64,000 nt of DNA. Origin: JAGQOZ01 sp041399205. GTDB taxonomy: Bacteria; Planctomycetota; Planctomycetia; Pirellulales; Pirellulaceae. The DNA lies in NCBI GenBank assembly GCA_041399205.1, contig JAWKTK010000024.1, positions 1-64,000 on the forward strand. Direction: 5' to 3'. This document shows, one piece after another, positions 8,920 through 18,756 of this stretch; the stretch's first letter is position 1, and every line of letters starts with the position of its first letter. The notes beneath the pieces were generated by a model. The model had not been told where the DNA came from, did no database searches, and saw only the letters and a program-made list of their open reading frames with translations. The translations under genes and the position numbers were made by a program.

Positions 8920-9526
8920 ATGAACAAGGAGCACGACCTTGAACAACAGCAGAACCCATACGTCTCGCCTCATTCCACAATGAAGATGTCTCTGGACCAG
9001 GAGGCCTACACTCAACAGGAGCTCATCGCCTTCGTTGGCTCAAAGGCAAAGTACTACGTCAACAAGTGGATTCCGTTGATCGAAGGGCGTGTGGGAAGCG
9101 AAGGCCGAGGAGGCATTAATTGGGCTGCCTTTTTCTTAGGCGCCCATATGGCTTGCCTATCGCAAAATGTACAAAGCCGCCTTCATTTTCTTTGGGGTCA
9201 TCTTGGTGGTATCGATACTCGTAGACGTGGTCTGCATTGGGATACTTGGACAGAAAGAAACTCCCGGGGAAGTCAGTGTAGTAGTGGGTTTTATTTTTGC
9301 TCTTATCTGCGCAGACTCCGGCAACCGATGGTATCTCACGCATGCACAGAAAACGATTGCCGAGGTTCGTGCTCAGCAGCTGGAGGGAGAAACTCATTTA
9401 CAAACGCTAGCCGATCGTGGAGGCACGCATTTAATATTCACATTTGGATTCGTCATGTTCTGCTTTTTGGTGCTTGGAATAATTTCCGTCATCGTAGATA
9501 CCTTGCTATCACCGTTTAATGCGTGA
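8920..9526 (+). pseudogene. DUF2628-like membrane protein, split by one frameshift
   Basis: The ATG at 8920 has a GGAGA upstream. Frame one gives a ~75-residue soluble start ending in KWIPLIEGR...INWAAFFLG, then turns to nonsense. The +1 frame continues at once with APIWLAYRKMYKAAFIFFG and runs to 9526, with further hydrophobic helices (VILVVSILVDVV, SVVVGFIFALIC, IFTFGFVMFCFLVLGIISVIV). Joined, this is a typical DUF2628 protein: a soluble N-terminus, the 'NWAAFFxG..W..YR.MY' core and 3-4 membrane helices. One base appears missing near 9142, by mutation or sequencing error. Function of the family is unknown. Confidence 0.75.
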
Positions 9527-9843
9527 CCTCCAGAGAGAATACAAAGGAATTCGTCACTAGTGTTACGGCAGCGAACTTCGGCGGAACCAGGAAGCGGCCA
9601 GGCAGGGAAGGTCGCTTGGTTTTATGATGTTCTGGAGACATCGACCTCAGTTTCCCGGTCGTGTAGATCATAGCTGTTGGAGTCAATTCTTTCCCACAGC
9701 CTTCTCGGTAAATGACGTGCGTTATCCGCCTGCCGAACATTACATGATGACTGAGAAGGCTCGCATGATACCAATGCGGAGCAGATGATTTATTGGCAAC
9801 ACAATCACACAATCAACCTGGGAGCGTTTCTGAACCGTGGCGT
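9527..9843. other. Gap with no recognisable gene
   Basis: About 317 bases between the DUF2628 gene and the end of the transposase relic. A minus-strand open frame covers it but lacks a ribosome site and any recognisable motif. I see no hairpin followed by a T-run and no clear transposon terminal inverted repeat. Confidence 0.4.
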
Positions 9844-10580
9844 TTATGCAGCGATCTTAGTGGTGCATGTAAGTGCTTTGTGCTCAAGGACTTTCCAGTG
9901 TCCGGCTTTGTAGTGCGAGCGTAAGAAGATCATGCGCTCGGCGTTGTCTTTGGTCCAAACGAGGCTAGCTCCTTTGAGGCGAAGGTTCAGCACTCGGCGA
10001 ACAGTGCTTTTGATGATGTCGCTGCCATTGGGCAGTGACTGCTCGCGAGCGTTCGCATAATCGAGTCGTCCGGCCTTGGCGTTGCGAAGAGGATAACTTC
10101 GCTGCCGACAGTCTTGGTCGCGACGTCCCATCGTGAACGTCTTGATCTCGGTAATTAAGTCGCCGATCTTTCCTTGCTTCAGTCGGTTCACTTGCCGAGT
10201 GATCCAGCCTTGCTTTTACTGCTTCGTCGAATTCTTCTTCAATTCGGCCAGCGTGCCGATGTGCTCCACAAAATGGTTGAAGTCGACAAACTCCATGCAT
10301 TGGTCGGCTTGCAAACCAAGACGCGCGAACAACGCACCGACGCGATTCCAAATCCACTTCGCACCGCCGGCGATAAACAAGACTTTGGTCGCTCGGTTGA
10401 TTCCCAGTTCTTTCAAATATGATTCAATCAACGCAAACACAGCGTCAGGATCTTGCAGCGTGCCGTCGAGCACCGGCATAAACACGCGATCTATTTTTCC
10501 GCCTCGTCAGCAGATATTGCGGGTGAATTTTGATCCAGGCAAGGCTCCCAGGTTGAGATACAAGGTGGTTTCGTAGGCTA
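9844..10580 (-). pseudogene. Degenerate ISKra4-like transposase, C-terminal part, frameshifted
   Basis: Read on the minus strand and stitching three frames, the product runs VFMPVLDGTLQD ... KVLFIAGGAKWIWNRVGALF ... CMEFVDFNHFVEHI ... WITRQVNRLKQGKIG ... LPNGSDIIKSTVRRVLNLRLKG ... W. This is the C-terminal architecture of ISKra4-type DDE transposases ('F..DGA.WIW', 'VVDFYHA.EHL', 'P.GSG..E.....V..R...SGM.W'). The usual catalytic Asp in DGAKWIW is Gly here and the usual Glu in GSGVVES is Lys, so the enzyme should be dead even without frameshifts. Breaks lie near 10220-10245 (A-rich run) and near 10505. The N-terminal half is absent. The family name rests on motif recall only. Confidence 0.65.
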
Positions 10581-10581
10581 A

Positions 10582-10687
10582 GGGAGCTGTAGTATGCGCC
10601 CGCTAGGCCACGCGATCTTAACGACCTTCCTATTTAGGAAGGTCGGCGGTCACGGTGCTGCCATTTCTTAGCGTTGCAGGCTGACAT
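10582..10687. repeat. 106-bp direct repeat, copy 2, with perfect internal hairpin
   Basis: Second copy of the element at 8376-8481, same orientation, starting two bases after the transposase relic. The 11-bp stem hairpin is at 10622-10645. It lies just upstream of the kinase gene and may act as a terminator or insulator; that is inference, since no T-run follows the stem. Confidence 0.9.
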
Positions 10688-10759
10688 ACGCTTGGGGACA
10701 GGTTATGCTGCACATTCAATCGCATTCCTAACTCCTTGTCTATGTAAAAGGCTCTTCGC

Positions 10760-13216
10760 ATGAGCGACGCGATTCCGCCTTACCAAGAATTAGCCTCACA
10801 GTTTCGGCAAGCATGGCATGCGGGCGAACGTCCATCTTTGCACGAATTCTTGCAGCGAGTCGGGCCGGCAAAAGAACGTGAATTAGGCCGCATCCTACTG
10901 CCAATCGAATTGGAATGCCGACGCCGCTTAGGCGAAACGCTTCTGGCCGAAGACTATCGCGACTACGGTCAATTTTACGTTCAATTGGCCAAGGACTTGC
11001 TTCCCCCAGATGCGACGTTAGTCAAACTTGATCCCGAATCAGACATTGTGATTTCTGTGGACACGTCAGAGAAAACGGTTGATCGTCGGTCAAACCGAAT
11101 CCAAGCCACAGAGACGGATCCTGCTAGAATAACAACGACAATCCCCAAGCAGATTGGACCGTATAAGCTGCTGCAGCGCATAGGCACGGGAGGCATGGGC
11201 GAAGTCTGGATGGCGGACCAGGAAACACCTGTTCGGCGACGAGTGGCAGTCAAACTAATCAAGTCCGGTGTGACGGACCTCCAAGTGATCGCGAGGTTCG
11301 AAGCTGAGCGTCAAGCGTTGGCCATGATGGATGATCCCAATATTGCCAAAGTCTTGGACGCAGGCACTACCGAAGACGGACTGCCCTATTTCGTGATGGA
11401 ATTAGTGCGGGGCGTCCCGATTACAAAATACTGCGACAAGAATAAATTATCTATTGACGAACGACTCCAGTTATTTGTCTTAGTCTGTCGGGCCGTTCAG
11501 CACGCTCACCAGAAAGGGATAATTCATCGTGATCTCAAGCCGTCGAACGTATTGGTCTGCCAATATGATGGTCGCCCTGTGCCAAAGGTCATCGATTTTG
11601 GTTTGGCAAAGGCACTTCAGCATACGACGAAACTAACCGACAAGACGTTATTCACCGAATTCGGCCGAGTTGTCGGGACGCTGCAGTATATGTCGCCCGA
11701 GCAAGCCGAATTGAACCAATTGGACATTGACACTCGCACTGATATTTATTCATTGGGTGTGATGCTGTACGAGCTATTAACCGGAAGCACACCCATTGAA
11801 CGAGAATGGCTTGGGCAGCGAGCTTTGTTTCAGGTACTGGAGACCATTCGCCAGCAAGACCCACCTCGTCCCAGCGTACGCTTAAGTACGGTATCGCAAG
11901 ACGCAGCCGCGGCGTGTCGGCTCAGCGTCGTATCGATGTTGGCAAGCTGAAGAATCTCCTACGCGGCGAATTGGACTGGATCGTCATGAAGGCGCGGAAA
12001 TTGATCGTAACCGACGATACGAATCGGCCACTGGGTTTGCCGAAGATCTGAATCGATACCTAAACGGCGAGGTCGTCACGCTCGACCGCCGACACTTGTT
12101 TACCGTGTCCAAAAGTATGCGGCCAAGCATCGAACCGCCGTCGCCGTCATGCTTACTGGTGCGAGTCTCATGATCTTGGGCTTTATCACAACATCAGCGT
12201 TTGCGATTCAGGCACTGCGTGCAAATGCACAATTAAAACAAGAAATAAACCGCAACCTCATTCTCAAACAGCGCGTTTGTCGAATCTTTCGCCATTACCA
12301 GCGAATCGGCCGACGGAATTGACCCATCGGCTTCTGCTCACGATGTACTAGTTCAAATGACATCTCATAATTGAGGCTTCTGGAATTGACGCGAGACTTG
12401 ATTACCATGACGCACTTCGACCAATCGATACCGTGAATTGGCTAAAGCAGATAGCATCAAATTACCGCGAACTCGGCGAATTTCAAAAATCATTGAATAC
12501 ATTGGAAACGATCGCGTCTTTTAAGGACTTGCCTCAAATCGAGCGAGACCGAGTGGAACGCAATGTTGCGGAAGTACACCTTGAAATGGGCGATATCAAA
12601 GTTGCGGAAGAATTGCTCCTGAATGCGTTACAAAATCACAGCGAGGTGCAGCAACCTGGGCTTCCTCGCTTTGTCTTACAACACAACATTGCGAGAATAT
12701 TTGGTCAAACCGGTCGAGCAGATGAAGCGTTGACTATGCAGCAAGAACTAGTAGAACGGTCAGTCAAGGAATCCAAATCGCACCGGGTATCGTGGGGCCT
12801 TGGGTTAGCGACGACCTATATACGGTTGCAAAGGTATTCAGACGCGGAAACGCTACTGCTTGGCCTTCGGAATTTATTTTCAGATGAAATGAAAAAATCC
12901 AAAGACTTTGCTGATTATCGACATCAGCTGGGAACGCTTTACCTACTTCAAAAACGATTCAGGACGCAAGAGACAGCCTAGCGATTGCTCGACAACTATA
13001 CGACAAGATTCATACAAACCCAGCTCATCCGCAACGGATTGCTGCTGTACATTTCTTGGCCAGAGCGGAACTTGCGGCAGCAATTATGTTGCCGCCGCAG
13101 ATCTATTTGACCTTGAGTACGTCATAAGGCAAAAAGTTGCAACGGACGACAACGCGACGCAACGAGCTTTGAAACTTCGTGATCAAGCTCGGCAGCTTGC
13201 GTCCAAGCAGAGCTGA
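10760..13216 (+). pseudogene. Ser/Thr protein kinase with TM helix and TPR tail, broken by several frameshifts
   Basis: The first frame (10760-11950) has an N-terminal acidic region and a Hanks-type kinase domain from residue ~132: glycine loop IGTGGMGEVW, VAVKLIK, HRDLKPSN, DFGLAK, YMSPEQAEL. The sequence then continues in other frames. ~11910 on: VSAQRRIDVGKLKNLLRGEL. ~11995 on: EIDRNRRYESATGFAEDL. ~12090 on: YRVQKYAAKHRTAVAVMLTG plus a TM helix. ~12275 and ~12375 on: further pieces. 12433-12981 is an intact TPR stretch, and the last piece ends at 13216. Joined, this is the standard planctomycete kinase-TM-TPR protein. At least six single-base shifts are needed, yet the protein between them is well preserved, so sequencing indels are as likely as decay. 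SD AAAGG precedes the ATG. Confidence 0.8.
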
Positions 13217-13264
13217 TGATCCTTTTCGGTAATAACATACATTGAACAAGACGAAGCGCCCCAG

Positions 13265-16052
13265 ATGACGACTCGAGCTCCGCTAAGATTGGAACAACTA
13301 GAAAACAGGTGTACACTCTCGGCAAGTTCGCCACTAGAAAACATTGGCTTCGAGAATGCTACTTTCCGATATTGGGATCGATCCCCGGGCGCGGGTGCAT
13401 CATACTCGATACACAACGAGTTCGCTTTAACGTCAGATTCAAGAATTATTCCACGCCAGGAAGCAGTATTTCGCAATGCTAGGTTCCTCAGGATCGGCAT
13501 CGGAGTCACAATCCGCGGCGATGCTTTCGCGGGCTGTACGCATTCAGTCTGCTGCAACCTTCACTGGTGCGTACTTTGTACCGCGGCCTTTTCGAACCTC
13601 TTTCCTTAGAATTGCGGTGAGGTACCCCAATGGTGAAACAAGGCAACTATTAAATATTGGACAGCAATACTTCGATCGAATTTCCTCTTCGAACGCGTTG
13701 CCCAGATGGGAAACGTTCGCCTTTCGCTTGTCCGAACCAGGAGAGTATCGATTCTTTGTCCGTTTCGCGGGCTCCGGCAGCGAGGTTGCGTTAGTTGCAC
13801 TAGATGATTTTCGAGTCATTCCAGAAAGCGATGGGTTTCCTGATATTGAATTTTCTTCCTCTTCATTCATGGCAGACAGTACCGGGAAAATTGCGCAGAT
13901 GCAATTGGATGTCGACGCCTCACTTCCACTAATCGCGTCATTGAATTACGGCAGAGTCGATTTGTTTGCGATCGAAGGAAATGAACTAGTCCTACGCGAG
14001 CCCGTCACGACAGAATCGGCGTTTTTGGTAGGTATTCAGTTCGAATCACCAAACGGCTATACCGCGTATCGCGAATTCTTGTTAACGCCCATTTCGGTCA
14101 GTGTCCATCGAGGAATGTCACCGCAGGACGCGCCGTCGGTAATCGTAGGATCTCCCGGCACGGAACCAATCACTGCGGATATTCACTTCGTGGACCATCA
14201 GCAACATTCCATCGCCTGGAAAGGGGTTGTTGCCAGTGGCAATTACCAGATTCCGTTAGCCGACAGGTGGCAAGAACTGGCAGATGGCTCAATCATGGTT
14301 AATGGGACACTCACTCTGCACGGACAGCAATTAGATTTCAGTAGGTCAGTAGAAAAGGGTGTTCCGCAGCTACATAGTTTTGAAGGGGCGAAAACCAAGC
14401 TATATCTCGATTTCAGCGGGAGCCTGACCTCGCAATGGAACGGATATGAGAACATCGTTACTCCTGCATTCGCCGGAACCAATTCTGAAATTGAAGAGAT
14501 TTTTGAGATCGTTGCCGATCACTTTTCCGTTTTCAACGTGGACGTCACCACCGTTCGTCCAGAAAACGCCGTGCTGCCATACGAGGATTCGATGTATGTA
14601 CATGTGGGTGGAGCAGGTGATTGGTTTGCACCTGACAGAACAGGAGCCGTCCTTTTTGATTCCTTTGCGAAGCCATTGACGAATGTTGCGTTTGTTTTTA
14701 GCGATAATCTCACGGTCAGAGAAACGGCGTTTGCTATCTCGATAAAACTCGGCAACGCATTTGGCCTTTATTTCCGCAAGGACCTGCGCAATTTAAATTC
14801 GCCCATCGGTGCAATCATGGCTAACAGTTATGCCGCCGACGTAGCGGGCTGGATTGACCTGCAAGTAGAAACTCCGGCAGGTGCGTTCATAGACCAGAAT
14901 GAATTCGAAATCCTAGCAAGTGATCGTCTTGGGTTTGGGCTACGCGAAGATGATCACCTCGACATGGCTACCGATAAGCTTGATGATTATGTCTTATTCG
15001 AACAATCAACGCACCTCGCGGGGATAATCAACGATGCAAAGGATCGTGACGTTGTGCTCATTCGGGCAGAGCGTTTTTCATTTGTTGACGTCATTGGCGT
15101 CGGTAGCTTAATACCGACCGCCACTCTAAAAAATGTCGCGAACTCGACAATCTCGCGATGTACCCCATCAGCGCGAAAGTGCCGACTTTCAATGAGCAAC
15201 ACCACAGTGACAAACGTCTTTCTTGAGGTTTCTTCGTCACATGAAACCGTTGGCGGATTTCAGCTAGTTTTTTCGACCGTAAACGGTGGTGGCGGAGCGC
15301 CTCCTCCTCCTCTTCCCAGCCGAGACTTGTCGCAACCATATTTTTCCGATTTCAATTCAGATAATTTGATAGACGAAAATGATATCGACATCCTTATTAG
15401 CGATATCATCGATCCGCCAAACCAAGAGAACACCGATCTTGACGTTGACGCTGATGGTCGCATTGATTTTGACGACTTGACCATTTTGATCATTGATTTC
15501 TTAGGCACTGCCTTTGGCGATGCCAACCTAGATGGCAAGGTCGACTTAGATGATTTGCTGACACTCAATCAGCACTTCGGAACAACTGGCGGATGGGCAC
15601 AGGGAGACTTTAACGCGGATGGGCGCGTTGATTTTGGTGATTTCCAACAACTTCGCCAGAACTACGGCTTTCCGAACCAGTCGAGCGAGATTGCTTTCGA
15701 ACATTGCGATATGAATGCAGATGGGAATTGTGACCATTTTGACATCGACACGATTAGCAACGCGATTCGGTCAGGGCGTTATCAGTTGTTATTGGACCTG
15801 GATTTGGATGGTGCGGTGGCCAGCTCCGATCGTGACATTTGGATACACGGCCGCATGCGATCGACTCCGGGAGACACGAACTTGGATGGCGTCTTTTCTT
15901 CAACCGATTTTGTCTTCGCTTTCCAATACGGACAATACTCGGATGAAGTATCGGAGAATTCTGGGTGGGCACAAGGTGATTGGAATGGCGATGGTGAATT
16001 CGACTCGGCAGATTTGGTGCTGGCGTTTACGTTGGGCGGTTTTCAGATCTAG
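13265..16052 (+). CDS. Secreted dockerin-repeat protein with inactive metalloprotease-like domain (frameshifted near its start)
   Basis: The N-terminus (ATG 13265) has the planctomycete export signature PLRLEQLENRCTLSAS. The frame then shifts near 13450-13476 and the long frame continues to 16052 (858 codons). Middle: a domain opening TKLYLDFSG and continuing FNVDVTTVRP, like secreted planctomycete proteins with a zinc-peptidase HExxH. At the equivalent site this protein reads AISIKLGNAFGL (14733-14768), so His, Glu and His are replaced by Ile, Lys and Asn. C-terminus: about six dockerin/EF-hand-like calcium loops (DANLDGKVDLDDL, DFNADGRVDFGDF, DTNLDGVFSSTDF). Likely a cell-surface binding protein rather than an enzyme (inference). 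Confidence 0.75.
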
Positions 16053-16096
16053 GGTCGTTTCCACAGCCTCAATGCAATTCGGATCAGGCGAGCCTC

Positions 16097-16669
16097 ATGA
16101 CCATGCACTTTATTACTCGCGATTTACTTGAAGCGGAAACGGGAGCGATGCTGCTGACGGTGGATGGGAACTGTGTGGGTTTAGAGGGAGGGATTGCCCG
16201 GTCGTTTGCCCAACGGCATCCACAAATATGGCAATCGGTTTTGAAGCAGGTGTCGTTTCCAATTGCACTGGGCGATACCGATGCAGCCTGCATCACGAAA
16301 GATGACGGCGGTCAGCAGTTGATCATCTTGGGAGCGACGTTGCATCATCTGCTCGACCTGGGACGCGATCAAAAGCAGGCTGTTGTTCGCAGCGTGTTGA
16401 CATCGGCGCTGAAAAGAACAGCTGCAGCCAAAATTTCTGATTTAGGAGTGCCAATACTGTCAGGTGGCTGGCGACTTTCTGCTGTTCAGGCTGCCAATTC
16501 GATGTCAAACGCGTACTTCGCAGCTTTGGCGTTGAGTCAGCATGTTCCTGACCTGTTCGTTCACGTCATCCAAACGGAAAGTCGGCAAGAATTGTTCGAC
16601 TACTTTCGATCCAGGTCCTACCTGAACGTTCAGGCCACGGATAATGGATTTACCATCCATCGTAGCTAA
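16097..16669 (+). CDS. Macro-domain-like protein (tentative)
   Basis: 190 residues. The pattern resembles macro domains that bind or cleave ADP-ribose derivatives: a glycine-rich NCVGLEGGIARSFAQRHP near residues 24-42 (compare 'N.VG.MG.GIA..F...P'), a central strand IILGATLHH, and the helix pair QAVVRSVLTSALKRTAA followed by ISDLGVPILSGGWRLSAVQAA. The last stretch matches the macro-domain 'I..P.IG.G....' strand and loop only loosely. It starts 45 bases after the dockerin gene and is convergent with the pilin-like gene. The assignment is by pattern only; function is not established. Confidence 0.45.
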   Translation: MTMHFITRDLLEAETGAMLLTVDGNCVGLEGGIARSFAQRHPQIWQSVLKQVSFPIALGDTDAACITKDDGGQQLIILGATLHHLLDLGRDQKQAVVRSVLTSALKRTAAAKISDLGVPILSGGWRLSAVQAANSMSNAYFAALALSQHVPDLFVHVIQTESRQELFDYFRSRSYLNVQATDNGFTIHRS

Positions 16670-16712
16670 ATCGCCAGGCTACAATTACAAGCCGACGATT
16701 CCACTTTTATTT

Positions 16713-17783
16713 CTAGCTACCCAGACTGTATAAGATTCGGTCCAACCAACTATCTGTAACACCTTTGTACTCGACGTGCATCCCAGTCACGGACCCCGAT
16801 AGCCCGATTCCGATTCCGTATCCCAAGTCGCTAGTTACGTCAATCGTCCCGTCAATTCCGCGGTACATGCTTCCGCCAACGGTCACTGCGCCAACAAGGC
16901 CTGCGGTGGTATTGATCGACACGACGTCCTTTGGAAAGTCGCCAGGGCTGTTTAGTTGAATCTCCATTGGCGACATGGTGACGCCAACGAAACCGCCTGG
17001 ACCTACGGAAGATCCAACACCTACATATTCGTGCAATTGACCGGTCTCCGGATGACGCAATAAAATCGTCGAGCCAACTACGCCGCCTCCCAGAAAAGGA
17101 CTAATCGAAACAACAGGCAAGCTGCCGGTTACGTTGACCCCACGGTATGTCATTGGCTTTGCGGTGTTTAGGGTATTCTTGTATGCTTCCAAGTTTGCAA
17201 CGATTGTGTCGACCGGCATTCCCAGTTCGGCTTGCATGGCAATCAAGTAGTCTTGGACGATTTCTTCTGGCGAGCTTCCTGGGCCATCGTGTGGGACTGC
17301 TGGTGGTTGACTTGTCAGGATTTCAGATGCTAAGTTCAGCAGTTTGGATACGACCATGGGGTCTGGATTTGCCTTGGTAGTTTCAATCTGAATTCGTTTC
17401 AATATGTCCGCCACGTTCTCTTTGCGGCTAGACATTGATCGTCGGTCCATCAGATCTGCCGCTACCCGTCTTGCAGACTCAGCCAATCGATCGATTTGCT
17501 GGAACGCCGCGTTTGGAGGCGAGCTGTTTTTGGCGCCCGAATTTCCTGACGCCGAAGACCAGGGAGCATTCGCGTTGGCCCGATCGGCCGCCACGGATTT
17601 GGAGCGACCACCCTTCAGTAGTTCTTGAACGGCGCTGCCCATCTGTTCGGCAACTCCGCCGGGCCGATTAATGAACTGCAAGAGCCCTGACAAGATGATG
17701 GCAGAAACGGCAATCATCAGGATCGCTTCTACTACGCTGAATCCCTTGTGGCATTGTCGCGACTTCTTCGTTTGAACTTCCAT
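16713..17783 (-). CDS. Large pilin-like protein, Gly-rich C-terminal domain
   Basis: 356 residues. A textbook prepilin start: basic leader ending KG, then FSVVE and hydrophobic helix AILMIAVSAIILSGLLQF, so processing before Phe with Glu at +5 is expected. A linker rich in Ser/Asn/Ala and helical segments covers residues ~50-220. The last ~130 residues are a glycine- and valine-rich beta region (SPFLGGGVVGSTILL, VGVGSSVGPGGFVGV) I cannot assign. Divergent from the pilin operon at 18349, so shared control is likely. The helix is nearly identical to those at 2085-3059 and 23261-24232. It could be a pilus tip/adhesin subunit or a pseudopilin-anchored effector; this is inference. Confidence 0.75.
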   Translation of the reverse strand: MEVQTKKSRQCHKGFSVVEAILMIAVSAIILSGLLQFINRPGGVAEQMGSAVQELLKGGRSKSVAADRANANAPWSSASGNSGAKNSSPPNAAFQQIDRLAESARRVAADLMDRRSMSSRKENVADILKRIQIETTKANPDPMVVSKLLNLASEILTSQPPAVPHDGPGSSPEEIVQDYLIAMQAELGMPVDTIVANLEAYKNTLNTAKPMTYRGVNVTGSLPVVSISPFLGGGVVGSTILLRHPETGQLHEYVGVGSSVGPGGFVGVTMSPMEIQLNSPGDFPKDVVSINTTAGLVGAVTVGGSMYRGIDGTIDVTSDLGYGIGIGLSGSVTGMHVEYKGVTDSWLDRILYSLGS

Positions 17784-18348
17784 CGTTGTTTACCTTAGCT
17801 ACCAAGTGCGTTTTGTGGAAAGCAGCCGCAAAAACCGTGGCCAACGAACATCTGCCAATCGACTGCGTGGCAAAATCAAAGTACCGGCGCTAAGAAAGCT
17901 GCACGTTTTCACTGCGACGAATTTTGCGATCTGCTAATCTGTTAGGCCATGCCAGGCGATATCTTCGCGCGAGACAAACTGTAGTTCGCAATCGAGCCTA
18001 AAAGCGGGCAGTAAAGTCTATTGTTTTCGCCAGGCCTTTGGACGCGTATCTGAGTACGCGTCCAACGAACTTGTTCAAGGAAGCCGCTGCGCGGAACACT
18101 TTGGCAGAGACGTCGGCCAGCCAATGCAAGCAGAAACCTGTTCGGTAAGACAACCCGAACCACGAGTGTCTCGTGTCTCAAAGGGCTGATTCGCCCCAGG
18201 TGATTGTCAGGCAACGTTGTGCACGACACGCTATTCGCGCAAAAACGAAAATCGATTGTCCGGCTGGTGGCGATGAAGGGAACTGATAGCGTACACGAGA
18301 ACTGACTCGTGCAAAACGAACCGAGTTTTTTCAGAAAAGGGTAGAAGA
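17784..18348. promoter_or_regulatory. Divergent intergenic region upstream of the pilin operon
   Basis: 565 bases between oppositely directed pilin-like genes; promoters for both should lie here. It contains one striking inverted repeat (18038-18065). No open frame with a believable start is seen, and I cannot identify specific -35/-10 elements with confidence. Confidence 0.5.
18038..18065. repeat. Perfect 11-bp inverted repeat, candidate operator or RNA hairpin
   Basis: TTGGACGCGTA at 18038-18048 pairs exactly with TACGCGTCCAA at 18055-18065 around a 6-base centre. There is no T-run on either side, so it is not a simple terminator. Its place ~285 bases before the candidate major pilin suggests an operator or a leader-RNA structure (inference). 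Confidence 0.6.
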
Positions 18349-18507
18349 ATGAACGGTGTAATTAGCAACGTCATGATGGTAGCAGTTGCGGCAATTATGT
18401 TGGCAGGCGTGTTAACGTTCACTGATGGAACAGTTTCCACGAAGGTCGCGGAATTGGTTGCTGCTGTATTCAACACAGCGGAGCCCGGTTTTAGTGCCGA
18501 AGAATAG
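18349..18507 (+). CDS. 52-residue Flp-like mini-pilin, candidate major pilin
   Basis: ATG at 18349 preceded by AAAGGG at 8 bases. The product begins MNGVISNVMMVAVAAIMLAG and consists of one N-terminal hydrophobic helix followed by a short amphipathic tail (KVAELVAAVFN) and an acidic end. The helix and following VAAVF match the start of the large pilin-like proteins (motif IAVxAIILxGxLxF; VAAVF is also in 23261-24232). It lacks a basic leader, so it may be used unprocessed or cleaved after Gly3. A strong hairpin with a T-rich tail follows at 18530, as expected where a major subunit must outnumber downstream gene products. It resembles Flp pilins in size and context; the exact family is inferred. 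Confidence 0.7.
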   Translation: MNGVISNVMMVAVAAIMLAGVLTFTDGTVSTKVAELVAAVFNTAEPGFSAEE

Positions 18508-18529
18508 CTCGTGGCCAAAGCAAATCATC

Positions 18530-18570
18530 AAACAAGCTGCGTCCTTTCCTGACGCAGTTTGTTTTCTGTT
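18530..18570 (+). terminator. Intrinsic terminator/attenuator after the mini-pilin gene
   Basis: A 14-bp stem, AAACAAGCTGCGTC (18530-18543) with GACGCAGTTTGTTT (18551-18564) and one G-T pair, 7-base loop, followed by TCTGTTTC. It would stop or attenuate transcription between the mini-pilin and the downstream assembly genes. Confidence 0.75.
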
Positions 18571-18597
18571 TCGGATTAAAAGGTATTGGAACTCAAA

Positions 18598-18756
18598 ATG
18601 AAATCACTGGCAAACAAAGCATCGAAGGTAGTCGCTTGTGCTGTCTTGTTAGCTTTCATTTTGGTTTCGTATTGGCTGAACAACGTTCCTAGTCCAGGTT
18701 GCATGTCAGACTGTTATGGCGGAACAGTACCACGCTTTCGAGCGCCACAACAATAA
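18598..18756 (+). CDS. 52-residue small membrane or exported protein
   Basis: ATG at 18598, stop at 18754-18756. A short basic start (MKSLANKASK), one hydrophobic segment (VVACAVLLAFILVSYWL), then a polar tail with two cysteines (GCMSDCYGG) and basic end. It could be a small inner-membrane protein or a secretion-signal-only peptide; the Cys pair might form a disulfide outside the membrane. No family recognised. It sits between the mini-pilin terminator and the prepilin peptidase gene, so a role in the pilus locus is likely by position only. The ribosome site (AAAAGG) is somewhat distant. Confidence 0.45.
   Translation: MKSLANKASKVVACAVLLAFILVSYWLNNVPSPGCMSDCYGGTVPRFRAPQQ

Noticed and set aside
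10133..10576. 147-codon plus-strand frame over the transposase relic
   Set aside because: Antisense to recognisable transposase sequence on the minus strand.
18231..18518. 95-codon minus-strand frame across the mini-pilin
   Set aside because: It is antisense to the 52-residue pilin gene, which has a ribosome site, pilin motif and terminator; the antisense product is Thr/Ile/Ala-rich nonsense with no ribosome site.
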